NCBI GenBank assembly: GCA_026874595.1
Contig: CM049307.1
Span: 55,695,870-55,759,869, forward strand
Source of the DNA: Sipunculus nudus
Lineage: Eukaryota > Annelida > Sipuncula > Golfingiida > Sipunculidae
Direction of reading: 5' to 3'
DNA length: 64,000 bases
In this document: positions 46,606-62,999 of the stretch, in pieces
Layout: each line of letters begins with the position of its first letter
How positions within the stretch are numbered: the first letter of the stretch is position 1
Made by a program: the position numbers and the translations under genes
Notes under the pieces: model-generated
Seen by the model: the letters and a program-made list of their open reading frames with translations, nothing else
Databases searched by the model: none
Told to the model about the DNA's origin: nothing

Positions 46606-49600
46606 GACCTGCTGTAGTAAGGTTATGCAAGCCAGTGTTGGTATGCAACTAGCGGTGTCAATTTCAAGTCTCATCACCAGGGATTCTTTGTTCGTGTGTG
46701 TGTGTGAGGTATTTTGTCAGTGGTTGTCTTTGTTAATTAAATGCTGATATGTGGTGCAGAACTTTATCAGATACAGCAATATGAGAAATGGTTGGATGGC
46801 CATACTGTTTGATTGGTCTTTTAGTTTGTTCTCAAACATTGTATATGATTATCATTTGAAAATTATTGATAGGTATATGAAGAAGGCAGCCAATGTCTTA
46901 GGGGAAGATGTCGCGTATCTCTATTTGATCAGCCCCTTGATCCTGTGAATCAAATATTTGCAGAGCACAAGAGTTTTGCCAAGTATCGTGGATTTATATC
47001 CCTACATTGGTGATGAAGGCCATTACATTTTATTTATTTATTTAAAAAATGTTCACTGCAACATTTTATAGGGCAGCCTGCACCAGACTTTACCTCTGTG
47101 GTTAGTAGAGCCCTGTGAGTGTGATAAGCCACATGCAGCAAATGTTATGGGCTACATGAAAGATCAGTGCTATACATAAAAGCAAGGATGGGTAATTGTA
47201 GTGATATCAGAAGATAGAGAATACAGTGAGACGGAATTATAAAGTACATTGTAGACCTAGCACTGCAGCCTGATGCTGATCCTGGTAGGTTCCAACAAAG
47301 ATGTTTTGAGAACACTGAAAGCTGAAGTTTATGCAAATTCAAGAGCACAGAGTTCCATCATATCTTTAGTGTACTTTAAAGGTCCGAGGACAAACCAGAA
47401 TTTGCCTTCATGTATTATATCATGGCAAAAATCAACTGGGTCATGTCAGTCATGTTGGGTTAAATATGGGGCATTGACAGTAACAGGCCTGTATTGGGGG
47501 ATATACTTGAGAAGTCTTCCATCACTTATTATTTTGTCAGGGATGCCAAGGATCTGCTGCTGCAGTAGTTTAGTGAAGGCTTTCTGTGTAAACTGCTGCT
47601 TTATATAACGCCATATAAAACATGTTTTATACTTCATTATTTCACACGTGTAAAAAAACTTCAATTTTATAAAAGAGAATTGGGAGTTTACAGCTGATGG
47701 TTGTAGTAAGAAATGGTTGTCTGTGTTAAGTTAAAAGGATGTTGGTCATGTTGTTAAAATTTGGTAGCTCATGACAATGTCATGCACAGACACAACCCAC
47801 AGGAATTTTAATAAGATTGGCAGTCATATAACATTTAAATTGATGATAATAACAATAATGGCTGTAATCTGTTGTGAAACAGATTTAAGTGATAAATCAA
47901 GCTATATATGGCAGCCATAGTTTCAGATGTGAGTGGGGTTATGAAAAAAACGGGGCAAATATGGTACAAGTAACCCTCCTGACCTTAGACTGGCGTTGTC
48001 CATTCTTCCATTTCCAGTGAAGTTGTTTATTCTTAATAAATGTAGATGAAATTTAAAGTACAGTGAAGCCCTAAACATGGTACTGACATTGGCAGTGTAG
48101 ACAGAATGTTATGAGGATTTGGCCTAAGGGTTCCACCAAGAAAAGTGAAATTTCAAATTTGCATGAACGACACAAAAATGTACAACAGTTCTGGAAAAAG
48201 TGCATTTGACAAATTTTATTCCATTCTTTAAATTCACAGCTATTTTTGAAGGCCCAATAACAAAATTAAACCATGGGTAACTAGAAATATGCATTCTAAG
48301 GAATGCAAGTGTCCACCACCTGGGGGTCCCAAACCAGTGCTTGCATTCACTTATTAGGCCCATATTCCCAGGTTCATTTGTGCATAAGAGACTCCAATGG
48401 CTTCAATTTTCACAGGCCTCTTCCCAAAATGCCCTAAAAATTTCATGAGATTCTGTTCATGATTGTGTTAGTGATGATGTGAACAAACACAAATTGGGAT
48501 TAATACATACCCTCCTGGCCGAAAAAAATAGGAATGAAATTTCGGTAGAAACACTTTTTTTGTGGATGTGGATGTGTGGATTAATTATCAAATCTTGTAT
48601 AGAGTTTATCTAAACTGCTTTTTTCCCATACAAATAGGTGGTTACTAATACTAGAAAACTTCACAGGGCTTCATAGAACAATGCCAAAGGTACACTTCAC
48701 CCACCCAGTTATGTTGTCTTAAAGATTTGTGTGATTGCATGAAGTTGTGTTCAGATTAACCTGGTACAAGTGTAAATCTATATAAAGAATATTGGTAACA
48801 GATCTTTTTTTAAACCATTTTGTTGTGGATCATGAATGTAAAACACTGGTTGATTACTCCCATGCACCTGTTTCATTTATATTTCTAAAGAAAAGCACAA
48901 GTCCATCAATTTTTCCCAGACTTGGGAGCATATATTAGGTTTATTTATGTTTAAGCTTTATGATTTAGTCTGTATTATATTATATTTTGCAGCTGATGTT
49001 TGTATAAGGGTCTGTTATAGATAAGAAATGACTTTAATGTGATGGCTCCCATAAATTGTGTGTATAAAGTATGATGCATTTGTTAATGATTCACATTTAT
49101 AGCATGTTCAGCTCCTACAACAATCACACAAATCACAGGAGCGAGTGGTTAATATGGCATGCACAGTTCATGTGGAGTATGTATGGGTTGTGTGAAATTT
49201 GATAAGTTGGGGCTCTGTAGAGCACATACCTGTACCAAGGTAAAAAAAACCCTATTGAGTCTCCCCTTTTATATGCAGTTCTACACTAGAATAAGTAGTA
49301 TTTAAAGGGGTCTTCCTTGCTCATATCCCACTCTCCTGCAGAGCTTTGCTGAATCAGGAACATTTGTTAATACATGCTAACAGACAAACAAACCGACACA
49401 GGTAAAAACATAACCACTTTGGTGGGATGACAGGAGTTTTGATAAGAACTTGGATATTGGAAAGGTGTATTTTGAATTTTGATTGATTAATTATGTTGCT
49501 ACATCACACTTTTCTACCAATGGATGTATTAATTTTTTTTTTTCCAGATAGTAAAAAAAAATGTGTCAAATTACCCTTTATTTCTCGAGAATGGAAATCA

Positions 49601-51810
49601 CAGCTGTGATAGACGGCACATACACAACCTACGAAATCTATTATGCTTTCTTTCAGATGTTCTCATTCCATAGATGGTACACGCAACTCTTATTAAAACA
49701 AAAGTCTGTGATGTCACAAAATATTTAGAATAATCATTCATGAAGAGACGCAGAACATTTGTATTTATCATTTGCAATTACAGCTTTTTATATTTTTATA
49801 CAATGAATTCTGTGTTATCAAGAAAAATGTTTTTACCACCATGTGTATCTGAATGCAAGACACAAAACCCTTTTGGAGTATGGTATGCAGTGTCACAAAG
49901 ATTTTTTTCCCCATAAACAGAACACCAAAGGATTTATGCTTGTAATAGGCCACATATTTTTTGCTGTTTCAGGGTTATATCAGCTCTCATTTTACTGGTT
50001 ATATTGGTACTATGTACTCTTACTAGCTTTGATTGTTTTGCTTCTTGTTCAGTTTATAGGAATATGCTACTTATAAATATATGCCAGTGAGATATAAATT
50101 ATACACACAACTATGTATTCATGTACAGTCACGGCCAGGTAGCTGCTTGTCAGAGTTCTCTTTTTAAGTATTGTTCGTAGAATGTACAGAGTAGCATACT
50201 GTATGTTACACCTTTTTATTTCCTGTAGGCAGCATGTGGCATTGAGACCTCTTTGGAGAGACTATAAAAATTTCTTCATATATACGGCATGTTTTATATT
50301 CACGTGGAGTTTGACCTCATGTATCATGTTGCATTCTGCTATACTCACTTTTAAGCGGGTTTTCTTTCATCCCATTTCATCTGTGTTGCATGATATTTTC
50401 TCCAGAGCAGCCCTTGATGGTATAGTGTTATCTATTTATCCAGTGTTACAACATTCACAGTCAGAATTAGGGTGTAAACGAACACTTAAAAATCATGAAT
50501 ATAATTTCACTTAAAAGTAAGCATACACTTAATTGCTCTGCAGTCTTTTTCTTACTCCTGTACATACACAAACATAAAACAGTTGTTCTTCATTTCTCTT
50601 TTGTGTGTTTATGGAAGACATGAATTTGTGTTTTACTTTTATATGATCATGTACAAACACCTCTCACAGACTTCCGTTTTGTAAACACACAAACGTCAAA
50701 ACACGTCTTTCATAAGCTCCCCAGCTTGTTCACGCATTCACACAAACTCATGTCAAAACAGAAATCGTCCTGAAAGTTCCATTGTATTTATTTCTGCGCG
50801 CACACACAGAAATATAAAAATGCAAATCCTTCACATCTCATTTGTTCAAACAAGCACATTTTTCAATCTCTTTCACGGAAACACACACACACACAGGGAG
50901 AGTGTCATAGGTCAGTTTGTATGTGTTAGACAACTTGAGATGTAACACCAAAAAGTCGTTAAATCAAATTTGATCCAGTGAGATTACAAGGAAGTGGCTA
51001 GTGTCTACGACATGGTATTTGCTTTGATCACTGTTAGTTTGATGATTTTCACTCACTTATATAAAACGTGCTCTGAGTGGTATAAGCTTGTTAAATGATC
51101 TGGGGACACTGCAAGACTTTGCTGTGTTTGTCTTTTGTTCGAATGAAATGCATCAATGAGACTTCAGTCGAGACTTGTAATGAGCTGTCGAATTAAGTCA
51201 CAATTTGGAGGGACATTCAGTCAGTCCTGGCCCTATTGACTTTCACTTAATCGGAATTTAATGACGTAAAAGTTATTAAAAACAGTACCTAGGATTAGAC
51301 AGGGTTTATCGTCAGCTCCTGTAATGAGTAGGATTTCTGAACGTCACATCCAGTTGACGCTGGCGGAAGAACCTTCAAAAATATGAACAGGTGTCGCATG
51401 TAATACGTTCTGTTCACCTGTCCTCATCTCATCTTACATTACAGTCTATACATCCAAATCTGTGTATCACTTTGTCCTTCTGTTTGTTATGACGATACAA
51501 TCTTAATTGTTGATGCAGGCCTTTAAAGACTTGTTTGGTAATTAAACATGCAAATAAATGTAATGTAGGGGGAAATTCTCGCTTTGACAAATGGGTAGCT
51601 ACAGGATCACCATGGACATTTGCAAACATTTGTAAAATAATAAAAAAAAAAAAGTGTAACGAAATACATGATGTTACGTTTCTAGGTGTTCTTGACTTGA
51701 ATGGCGAGGAATTTGATTTGAGCATACGCATTACTTATGTATATGTTTGGTGAGTATGCCTGGAAATTCTCTGAATACCATTTGCTTTTGAAGAGTTAAA
51801 ACAATTTAAT
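46606..51810. other. ANKRD40 3' UTR and downstream intergenic DNA
   Basis: After the ANKRD40 stop the sequence is AT-rich, with possible polyadenylation signals (for example AATAAA near 48035), a dispersed repeat at 48300-48535 and short CA runs at about 50885. ORFs to about 110 codons lack domain features and look fortuitous. The 3' end of the transcript cannot be placed. Confidence 0.5.
48300..48535. repeat. dispersed repeat, copy 2
   Basis: Second copy of the 37.3-kb repeat, downstream of ANKRD40. Confidence 0.7.
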
Positions 51811-51814
51811 TTTT

Positions 51815-53523
51815 ATGCCCCCGCCACAAAGTGTGGGGGCATATAGTTTTACCCATGTCCGTCCTTCCGTCATTCCGAAATCAAACAGTTGTACGGACTT
51901 TTTTTCGCAATGCCTGCAGATATTGGCCTGATTTTTGGTGTGTGGGCAGATAATGACCAGTTACAGATCGAGTTCGGGTTTCGTCCCGGTTGACCTATTT
52001 TGACCGTTTTACGGCTCCTAAACTTAGAAAATTTCATGAAAAATAGAAATTTTCATGGCAAATACACGTACGGACTTTTTTTGCAGTGCCTGCAGATATT
52101 GGCCTGATCTTTGGTGTGTAGGCAGATAATGACCAGTTACAGATCGAGTTCGCGTTTCGTCCCAGTTGACCTAATTTTGACCGTTTTACGGCTCCTGAAC
52201 AGAGAAAATTTCATGAAAAATAGAAACTTTCATGACAAATACACATGTACGGACTTTTTTTCGCAATGCTTGCAGATATTGGCCTGATGTTTGGTGTGTA
52301 GGCAGATAATGACCAGTTACAGATCGAGTTCGCGTTTCTTACCGGTTGACCTACTTTTGAACGTTTTATGCCTCCTTAACTTAGAAAATTTCATGAAAAA
52401 TAGAAATTTTCATGACAAATACACATGTACGGACTTTTTTTTTGCAGTGCCTGCAAATATTGGCCTGATTTTTGGTGTGTGGGCAGATATAGACCAGTTA
52501 CAGATCGAGTTCGCGTTTCGTCCGGGTTGACCTACTTTTGACCGTTTTACGGCTCCTGAACATAGAAAATTTCATGAAAAATATGAACTTTCATGACAAA
52601 TACACATGTACGGACTTTTTTTCGCAATGCCTGCAGATATTGGCCTGATTTTTTGTTTGTTGGCAGATATTGACCAGTTACCGATCGAGTTAGCGTTTCG
52701 TCTCAGTTGACCTACCCTTGACCGTTTTACGGCTCCTTAACATAGAAAATATTTCATGAAAAATAGAAATTTTCATGACAAATACACATGTACGGATTTA
52801 TTTTTTGCAATACCTGCAGATATTGGCCTGATTTTTGGTGTGTGGGCAGATAATGACTAGTTACAGACCAAGTTCAAGTTTTGTCCCAGTTGACCTGCTT
52901 TTGACTGTTTGATGATGCTCTAACATAGAAAATTTCATTAAAAAGTGCACATGTACAGACTTTTTTTCGCAGTGCCTGCAGATACGGGCCTGATTTTTGG
53001 TGTGTAGGCCAATAATGACCAGACCGATCGAGTTCTTGTTTTGTCCCAGTTGACCTACTTTTGACCATTTGACTGCTCCTGAACATAGAAAGTTTCATGA
53101 AAAATAGAATTTTTCATAACAAATGCATATGTACTGACTTTTTTTCCTCAATGCCTGCAGATACCACCCTGATTTTATATGTATGGGCAGATAATGACAG
53201 TTACAGATCGAGTTCGCGTTTTGTCCTGGTTGACCTACTTTTGATTGTTTTACGGCTCCTAAACATAGAAAATTTCATGAAAGACAGAAATTTTTATGGA
53301 AAATGCACATGTATGGACTTTTTTTCACAATGCCTGCAGATACTGGCCTGATTTTTGGTGTGTTGCTTGATAATGACCCGTTACAGATCGAGTTTGCATT
53401 ATGCCCTTGTTGACCTACTTTTGACCATACGACACCTCCTGAACTTAAAAAAATTTCAAAATTTAACAAATGTTTCTCATTTGCCCCAGGCGGGGGCTAT
53501 CGTGTCGTTCCGACACATCTAGT
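51815..53523. repeat. GC-ended element with eight to nine tandem units of about 180 bp
   Basis: Opens ATGCCCCCGCCACAAAGTGT GGGGGC and closes CCAGGCGGGGGCTATCGTGT, so the ends are inverted CCCCCGCC/GGCGGGGG. Inside are repeats containing TGCCTGCAGATATTGGCCTG, ACCAGTTACAGATCGAGTTC, CCGTTTTACGGCTCCT and AAATTTCATGAAAAATAGAA. Later units diverge more. Short ORFs within reflect the repeat. Confidence 0.9.
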
Positions 53524-54779
53524 TGAATATGTAATTTAAGTACATATCCCTGTCATTTTAGAAAATGTTTACAGAATATTATCTTTGAAACGTTCATATA
53601 ACAGGTAAAATCATGCAAAAAAAGCTTTAAAAAAGAATTATGAGCTGCAAGTTTTGACGAACCCCGGTATTAGGAAAACCCAAGCAAGATTCATAATGTC
53701 ATTTTAGGATGTTTTATATCGTGGAAAAAATAATGAAAATGCTGATCTTCAAAAAATGTAAAGCCCATTCCTGACATATATACCTTTCGTTCTGTAGGAA
53801 TTAATGCAACCAAGTAAGATTGCTGTGCAAATCTCTAACATATTATATATATGTGTGTGGTTGTGTGTGTGTGTGTAGTTAGCTTGATATAAATATATAT
53901 CCCCAGGTTGAAGGTGCAGAGATGTTTGCCAGGACTTCAGTACCGTTACCCCGCGCTGTAGAAACTTGCAAGCGAGATAAAGTCATTGTTTTATTTTTCA
54001 AATTTACTTCTTCAAAATAGTTTCTTAGTTTAATTCGTTTCCTTAAATTGTATGTGTATGAATGGTGCAGTTATATAGAACTTCTTCACCGTGCCAATAC
54101 TTTTTGAAAAGAACTAACTGAGCTGTTGAAACAACCATGACAGGGAAATCCCCCGTGACTAAAAAATTCCGGATCTCCTCAAACGCTTAGTATTTCTGAC
54201 ACTGCCAGCCCAAAATTTTCAGGGAAGAATAAAAACATGTATTACTAGATTTAAGTCGTTTCTAAATTTTGCCTGTGACGTCACACTTTGCACCAGCCAA
54301 TTACATCAGGGCCCATGCAGTCTGTGGTTTGGATCCATGCACGTTCCACCAAGTGCTACTATAGGTTTCCTAAGGAGTCTTGGTTTACCTATCTACAGAC
54401 AAATCAAAATGCCGAAGGCCAAAGACTTGTCAGTGATAGTGATATTGAGAGTTTGCAAGAAGATGTAAAGATGCAATAAAAAATGTTTAAAACTATGCCA
54501 TGTTACCTCTTAGTAGATACTATAGTAAAGTATCACCATATTAATGGAAATGCGGGAAGTGGATGAAAATGAAGCTTTAAATACTTTCGGCGAAGTATCC
54601 TTTGTTTTACAACTAATTACAGATTTGGCCATGTATTCTATTCTAGATTACCAGCTTAGGTATTCATATACAAATTCACTAAATAAAACCAACATGTATG
54701 TGATGTATTTGCAGAAATGATCAAAAATCGTGTGTCGCATCAACTGGATCTCCATTGATTTACTGAACACATAAATTCT
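53524..54779. other. intergenic stretch without recognised gene
   Basis: AT-rich with a TG run (about 53845-53875). A plus-strand ORF at 54288-54479 has a plausible amino-acid mix (WIHARSTKCYYRFPKESW) but no recognised family, splice context or conservation evidence. Confidence 0.4.
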
Positions 54780-55274
54780 CTGTTGTCATGCCATTTAACC
54801 TGAAAATTCTCATAATATCGCCCAGGTTGCTGCGCCATTCGCATCGATTTTGTTGGCAAATACGGCAATCGGACAGTCCTTGGCAATGCCTGCGAATTCA
54901 AAGGGGAATGGTAAATTACAAAAAAATCGTCATCTAGCAAACAAAACGACGTGACATAGTAATAATAACAAGGCAATATAGTAACATGAATATGGCATGA
55001 ATATTACATTGAAATTAATTAACTCATTTGTTTTGTATGTGTTTTACCCATTTCATTTTACTGAAAATTATTCATCTTTCAGACATATTTAGCTTCATGA
55101 GAGAACTTACAAAGAATTGGGCCAACTACAGTTCAATAGCGCCAATTTAATTTGGTGATCTGATTCAGAGTAGCTGTTTGGTCAAAGAATTAATGATTGC
55201 ATATTTGGTCTCCATTTTGACTTTTTGTACATAATTGTAAGAGTTTATACATAATTATGTATGTATGTATACAT

Positions 55275-55330
55275 ATATATATATATAAATATATATATAT
55301 ATTTATATATATATATATATATATAATATA
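55275..55330. repeat. (TA)n-rich microsatellite
   Basis: TA dinucleotides with few interruptions, directly before a 22-23 bp minisatellite. Confidence 0.85.
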
Positions 55331-55475
55331 GATATGCAAGTCTATAAAATATACATATGCAAGTTTATAAAATATAGATAAGAAAGCCTATAAAATATAG
55401 ATATGCAAGTATATAAAATATAGATATGCAAGTCTATAAAATATAGATATGCAAGTATATAAAATATAGATAGGC
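55331..55475. repeat. 22-23 bp minisatellite, about six to seven copies
   Basis: Unit GATATGCAAGTCTATAAAAT plus ATA, with AGT/TCT variants. In a pseudogene region. Confidence 0.9.
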
Positions 55476-56598
55476 CATACATGCGGACCATGCAGGTCTG
55501 TAGCTAACATTTTAAGGTTCGTCCTCCGTATGGTTAAACAGGACTGTTATATATATGAGCGGTCAGCAAGACAGGAAAGTATACATAAGCATGAGTGAGA
55601 ATAAACCTTACCGTTAGTTCCGCGGCTGACTCTTTTAGCTTCTCTTTCTCCGTTACGTAAACCAGGAAAACGATACCGTTCGCTTCGGATGTGTATCTTT
55701 TCCACTCACGACGGGCTGCATGTAAAGAACAAAATGAAAATTCTCAATAAAACACACACATACATGTATCAGAAAACATCTGCCTTTAAAACAGAAAATC
55801 AGGCGAAAAGATTTCTTTAATGAATATTGAACACTTAAAGAACAAAGTGTCTTTCTTTTAAAAACCCACTTGGTTCCATCTGTTCAAGTTTAAATAGGGC
55901 AGAGGATATTTTTATTTACGAGAGAACATCTAACTACACTATAGAATTTGTACAATAATGCTTATGCATATATACAAAGTCCCTATGGTTGGCATGTTTA
56001 ACTTCTCGTAACTTGTTAAGTAGTCGGAAAAAATCCATCACACAAAAAAGAGAAGAAATAAGTATTACAGAATATGCTATGGATATATACATTTGATGGA
56101 AATAACAAGCAGTTTTCTTAATATTTATGATAAACTTAAGAAATACTATGGAACTTTAGATGTTTAAGACATGTTCAAATATTTACAATATATTTATACC
56201 AGCCGTTGTTTGATATTAGCATTTATCTTATAAATGTTAATACTTTTATATAACTCTGGTTCAAATGAGCAAACTACCGTCTATACCATATACATGTCCG
56301 CCAGTATCATACGTGGTGAAAGTCTTCCCTTCAATTTGCAACGACTACGTATTTGTTGAAAAAGCAATGGAATGGAAACAAATACGAAAATTCAGATTTT
56401 ATGAAAGATAAGGCAAGCGCGTGGAAAATATCGTTCAGTATGTATAGCATATAAATATATTTTCCATATAAAACAGATATAAGCAACACACACCAAATCA
56501 CATAATGTTCTATCTCTGTCACCATGTTATATGACGTCAACACTTCCATCCCGACATGGTTTTTAACTAGCAAAATAGCTATTGAACTCTTGAAAGGA

Positions 56599-56934
56599 TT
56601 AAAACCTAGCATTCCAAATTATATATGCGTAGGCAGTACGTATGCGTATGCAGCTAAAACGGACGCCTGTGATTCCATAAAAACGTACGCGTATACGCAG
56701 CAACATCGGGCTTATAATATGGAGCTGCATGAGTGTAGAGAAGTCATCTACCATAATAATCTGGCACTGACGTCAAAGTTTGGTTTTTCCCCATCCGTTA
56801 CCATGCGTGTGCGTTTTCAATAGCAACCCTGAGCGATCCCAATGAGAGAATATAATGTATGCAATGCCTATCTGCATACGCATACGTAACGCATACACGT
56901 ATATTGTATACGCATAAATGGAATGCCACCTTAA
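56599..56934. mobile_element. small inverted-repeat element with TTAA flanks
   Basis: TTAA lies at 56599-56602 and 56931-56934. Inward, CTAGCATTCC and TACGTATGCGTATGCAG at the left are inverted as CTGCATACGCATACGTA and GGAATGCCACC at the right. 328 bp, noncoding. TTAA duplications are typical of piggyBac-related elements; attribution is inferred. Confidence 0.6.
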
Positions 56935-57679
56935 CATATATTATTAGAATTACTGTACGTTAATACCGTAAACGGATAAAAAAACCACTACATTGGTCGA
57001 GATGTCCGAGTTGTCAGCCGGTAAAGCAAGGGCGTTTTTAGATGTTAGAAACATAGTCAGAACAGCCAGGCCGTAACGTAGACATGCGTACCATAAAATA
57101 TGTATGATAAAACGTAATTCCATGCCTAGACAGGTGTCCACGACTTAATCCGGAACTTCTACGATGGTCAGAGAACCATGAGTTAATTATGTAATTTGCC
57201 GCTAGGTGGTAATACCCGTCGAAGGTGTTAATATATGGCCAGAGTAAGTCTTATAAGCTCTACCGACTGAGCCAGTCTAAAACATCTCTACTTATACATG
57301 GCCGCATGGTAGGTAGCGTCTGTTTCAAGATGCCTGTCTTCAGTTTGTGCTGCAGGGTCGTGTTGAAAGTGAAGTACAAGCAGAAATACGATCACGTGAA
57401 AAAACCTGGTTGAGAAAATAAATTGAGAGGACCGCCTTCCAAAAAAATGTTCAAAATTAAGTGTGCAACAATCAAGACCAACACAGTGACTAGCAAATAC
57501 AAGGTAACAAAGCGCCTGACTGGTAACGACAACCGCAAAAGCTGTAAAACTCTACAGATAAAACATTATATATAATGCACTTGCTTTTTGAAGTTGCAAA
57601 CTACTGTGTCGATGCTGAGAAGAAGGCGATGTACCAAAAGATACGAGAAATGTCAATATTTCACAGTCCATCAGAGACT

Positions 57680-57890
57680 CCATAAGCGTAGAGATCGAAC
57701 CTACCACAGTACGGTTTTCACGCTGACAGATCAATAAAAGAAATATAGGTCTATCTGAAATGCAGAGAACATCAACACCCTTCTCGTTATCATTTATTGA
57801 TCTGACAAAAGCTTTTGATCTTGTGAGCAGAAACAGGTCTTTTAAGGTTTACCTCAGTTGGGTTGTCCACCCAAGCTTCACTGATGGTAT
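57680..57890 (+). pseudogene. non-LTR retrotransposon reverse transcriptase fragment
   Basis: FIDLTKAFDLVSR (from 57793) is the reverse-transcriptase block carrying the first catalytic aspartate in LINE-type elements. Upstream, LPQYGFHADRSIKEI matches the preceding LP.x.GFR.xRST block in a different frame. Downstream, LPQLGCPPKL matches the following block after another frame shift. Ends are not defined. It lies between the two SAR1-like copies. Confidence 0.75.
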
Positions 57891-58285
57891 GTTGACTGAG
57901 TTCAGCATCATGCCTCAGTATTCGAAGAATCAGAAGTAAACAGCGGATGGAACGAGATTGTGTCCACCCAACAACCCTCATCAGATTCCTTTTTTTATTG
58001 ATGCACATACTCGCCTCTAGGTTTGACGGCAAATTTTTAATATTTAGGAAGTGCTCATGATGGATATACCCTTTCTCGGCACACTCTAAAACAGAACTCG
58101 AGTTCTTGAATGAACCCTTACAGCACACATTGCGACCTCTTTAGCAACACTAATTCACACAGCTCTATGTGTTCATACGTTGCATCCTAGAAATCTCGTT
58201 GAAATGCAAGGTCGCCAACATCGAGGTCTTTCAAAAGCAGATATATCTTCTAAGTGGTCATCCTACAACGCTAACGTCGATCATA

Positions 58286-58466
58286 TACAGTGGAACCCCG
58301 CCTTGCGACCACCCCGCAATTGCAACCACCCGCACAATAACGACCACTTTTCCTGGTCCCGAATATACGATTCACGTAACTTACTGTTTCACAAATACGA
58401 CCACCCCTAAATTACGACCACTTTAGTTAGTCCCCAAGGTGGTCGTAATTGTGGGGTTCCACTGTA
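58286..58466. mobile_element. palindromic TACAGTGGAACC element, intact copy
   Basis: 181 bp with inverted ends TACAGTGGAACCCCGC and GGGGTTCCACTGTA, and internal GACCACC/GGTGGTC blocks. The uninterrupted relative of the element at 45309. Flanked by TATA, so the target duplication is uncertain. Confidence 0.8.
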
Positions 58467-59801
58467 TATATATGCGCTGGTTCGGTCATTTTCTTGATGG
58501 GAGATGGAATACCCTTCCGCTAGAGGTCGTTTCTACTCGAAACGAATCCCTTTTGTTTGGCTGTGTGGGACGGCCGGGATAACTTTACTCAACTATAAAA
58601 CTTTAAAGTCAAAATTTGTTACAGTTCAAGGAAACACCTTCTGTTTACATTCCATTTATGCATGCTTACAAATATTACTTAATTAATAAAGTCCTTACAT
58701 TAAAAACACCCATGTTTATGTAATTTGCCATGAAACACTTGAACGGACTATATTGTCGACTTCACCACATTTTTACCTACGCCGCTGGTGAATTTAGAAG
58801 CCCCGGTCCATTGTTGGGGTCAGATTTTGAACAGCAGTCGTAGTCATATGGGATCGAGTCTGCGCAGTGTGTATGGGGGGTTACCATATACGACATAGAA
58901 ACAGAGACGTTACACTTCAATTAGCCACCGATAAAAAACGAAAGAATCATAAAAGCTGGACTTTCAGCCTCGGGCCAACCACAACAAGCACACACGTACT
59001 AACAAACACGCACACACAGATGCACCAATTTTCTAATGTCAAGGTTGCCATCGTGTACTAAGATCCCGCAGTGGATAGTGGATATCACTATCTCTCTAGA
59101 CGATGTCAGTCACCTAAATAAGGCAGCCACAACATGGCACAATTCCGTAGTCTTAAAAGGAAGTAGATTGCCAACCATGCATGCATATTTTTAAAAAAGA
59201 CATATCGAATGTTTACACATGCTGTGAACAACCTTTTGCATTCATTACACAGATATCTTTATCAGACAAAATATAGGCCTACAATATTGGGAACTACTGT
59301 AAATACAGGTTAAATAAAATGCTTACCCATGATTGATCCCCTCAAAGTCCAAATAACTTCACTACATTCATGTGCCACTTGCACTGTCCGCTCGCCCGCG
59401 TATAACTGTTATTTAAAATAGTTCTGTTCTATTGCGGGTCACATTTCGGTTTCAGTTTTACATTTGTTACACACACACACATACTCGCTTAGGTCTTTTT
59501 TCTCTTTCCCATTTGAAATAAAAACATATATATTCTTATATGATTTAACAAATCAACACATAAATTTGATAATGAAACAATAAATGTGTCCAATAATGAA
59601 AATCATTTAAAATATGTATACCTGTATTTAAAATTATTTGATCCACATTTACATATATTTTAATATGTTTATCACAGTTTATGAATAGTTACACGTTTTC
59701 TTCGAACCACATGTCAACGTTTGTAACCAAGGGTGGCTTGGATGTTACTGAACAAAAGTTCGAATTCAACATCATATCCTTCTTCATGTCAGTCCGTTTG
59801 G

Positions 59802-62989
<3,188 letters not shown>

Positions 62990-62999
62990 TTTAGGACTA

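Larger units (their letters stand above)
54780..57370 (-). pseudogene. SAR1-like GTPase pseudogene (second copy)
   Basis: Partial exons parallel those of the copy at 59.8-63.0 kb. At 57370-57300 the exon keeps TTLQHKLKTG but the preceding P-loop start (GLDNAGK) is lost. At 56345-56293 the TFTTYDTGGH segment is kept, but the acceptor AG has changed and an in-frame TAG lies just upstream. At 55715-55612 a full 104-nt exon remains open (ANGIVFLV), with the usual Asp replaced by Tyr. At 54889-54780 the CPIAVFANKID exon has a 16-nt deletion, a further one-base loss and a destroyed donor. No first or last exon was found. Several independent lesions make it a pseudogene. Confidence 0.85.

Noticed and set aside
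57790-58128. 112-codon minus-strand ORF
   Set aside because: It lies antisense to the reverse-transcriptase fragment and has no domain of its own.
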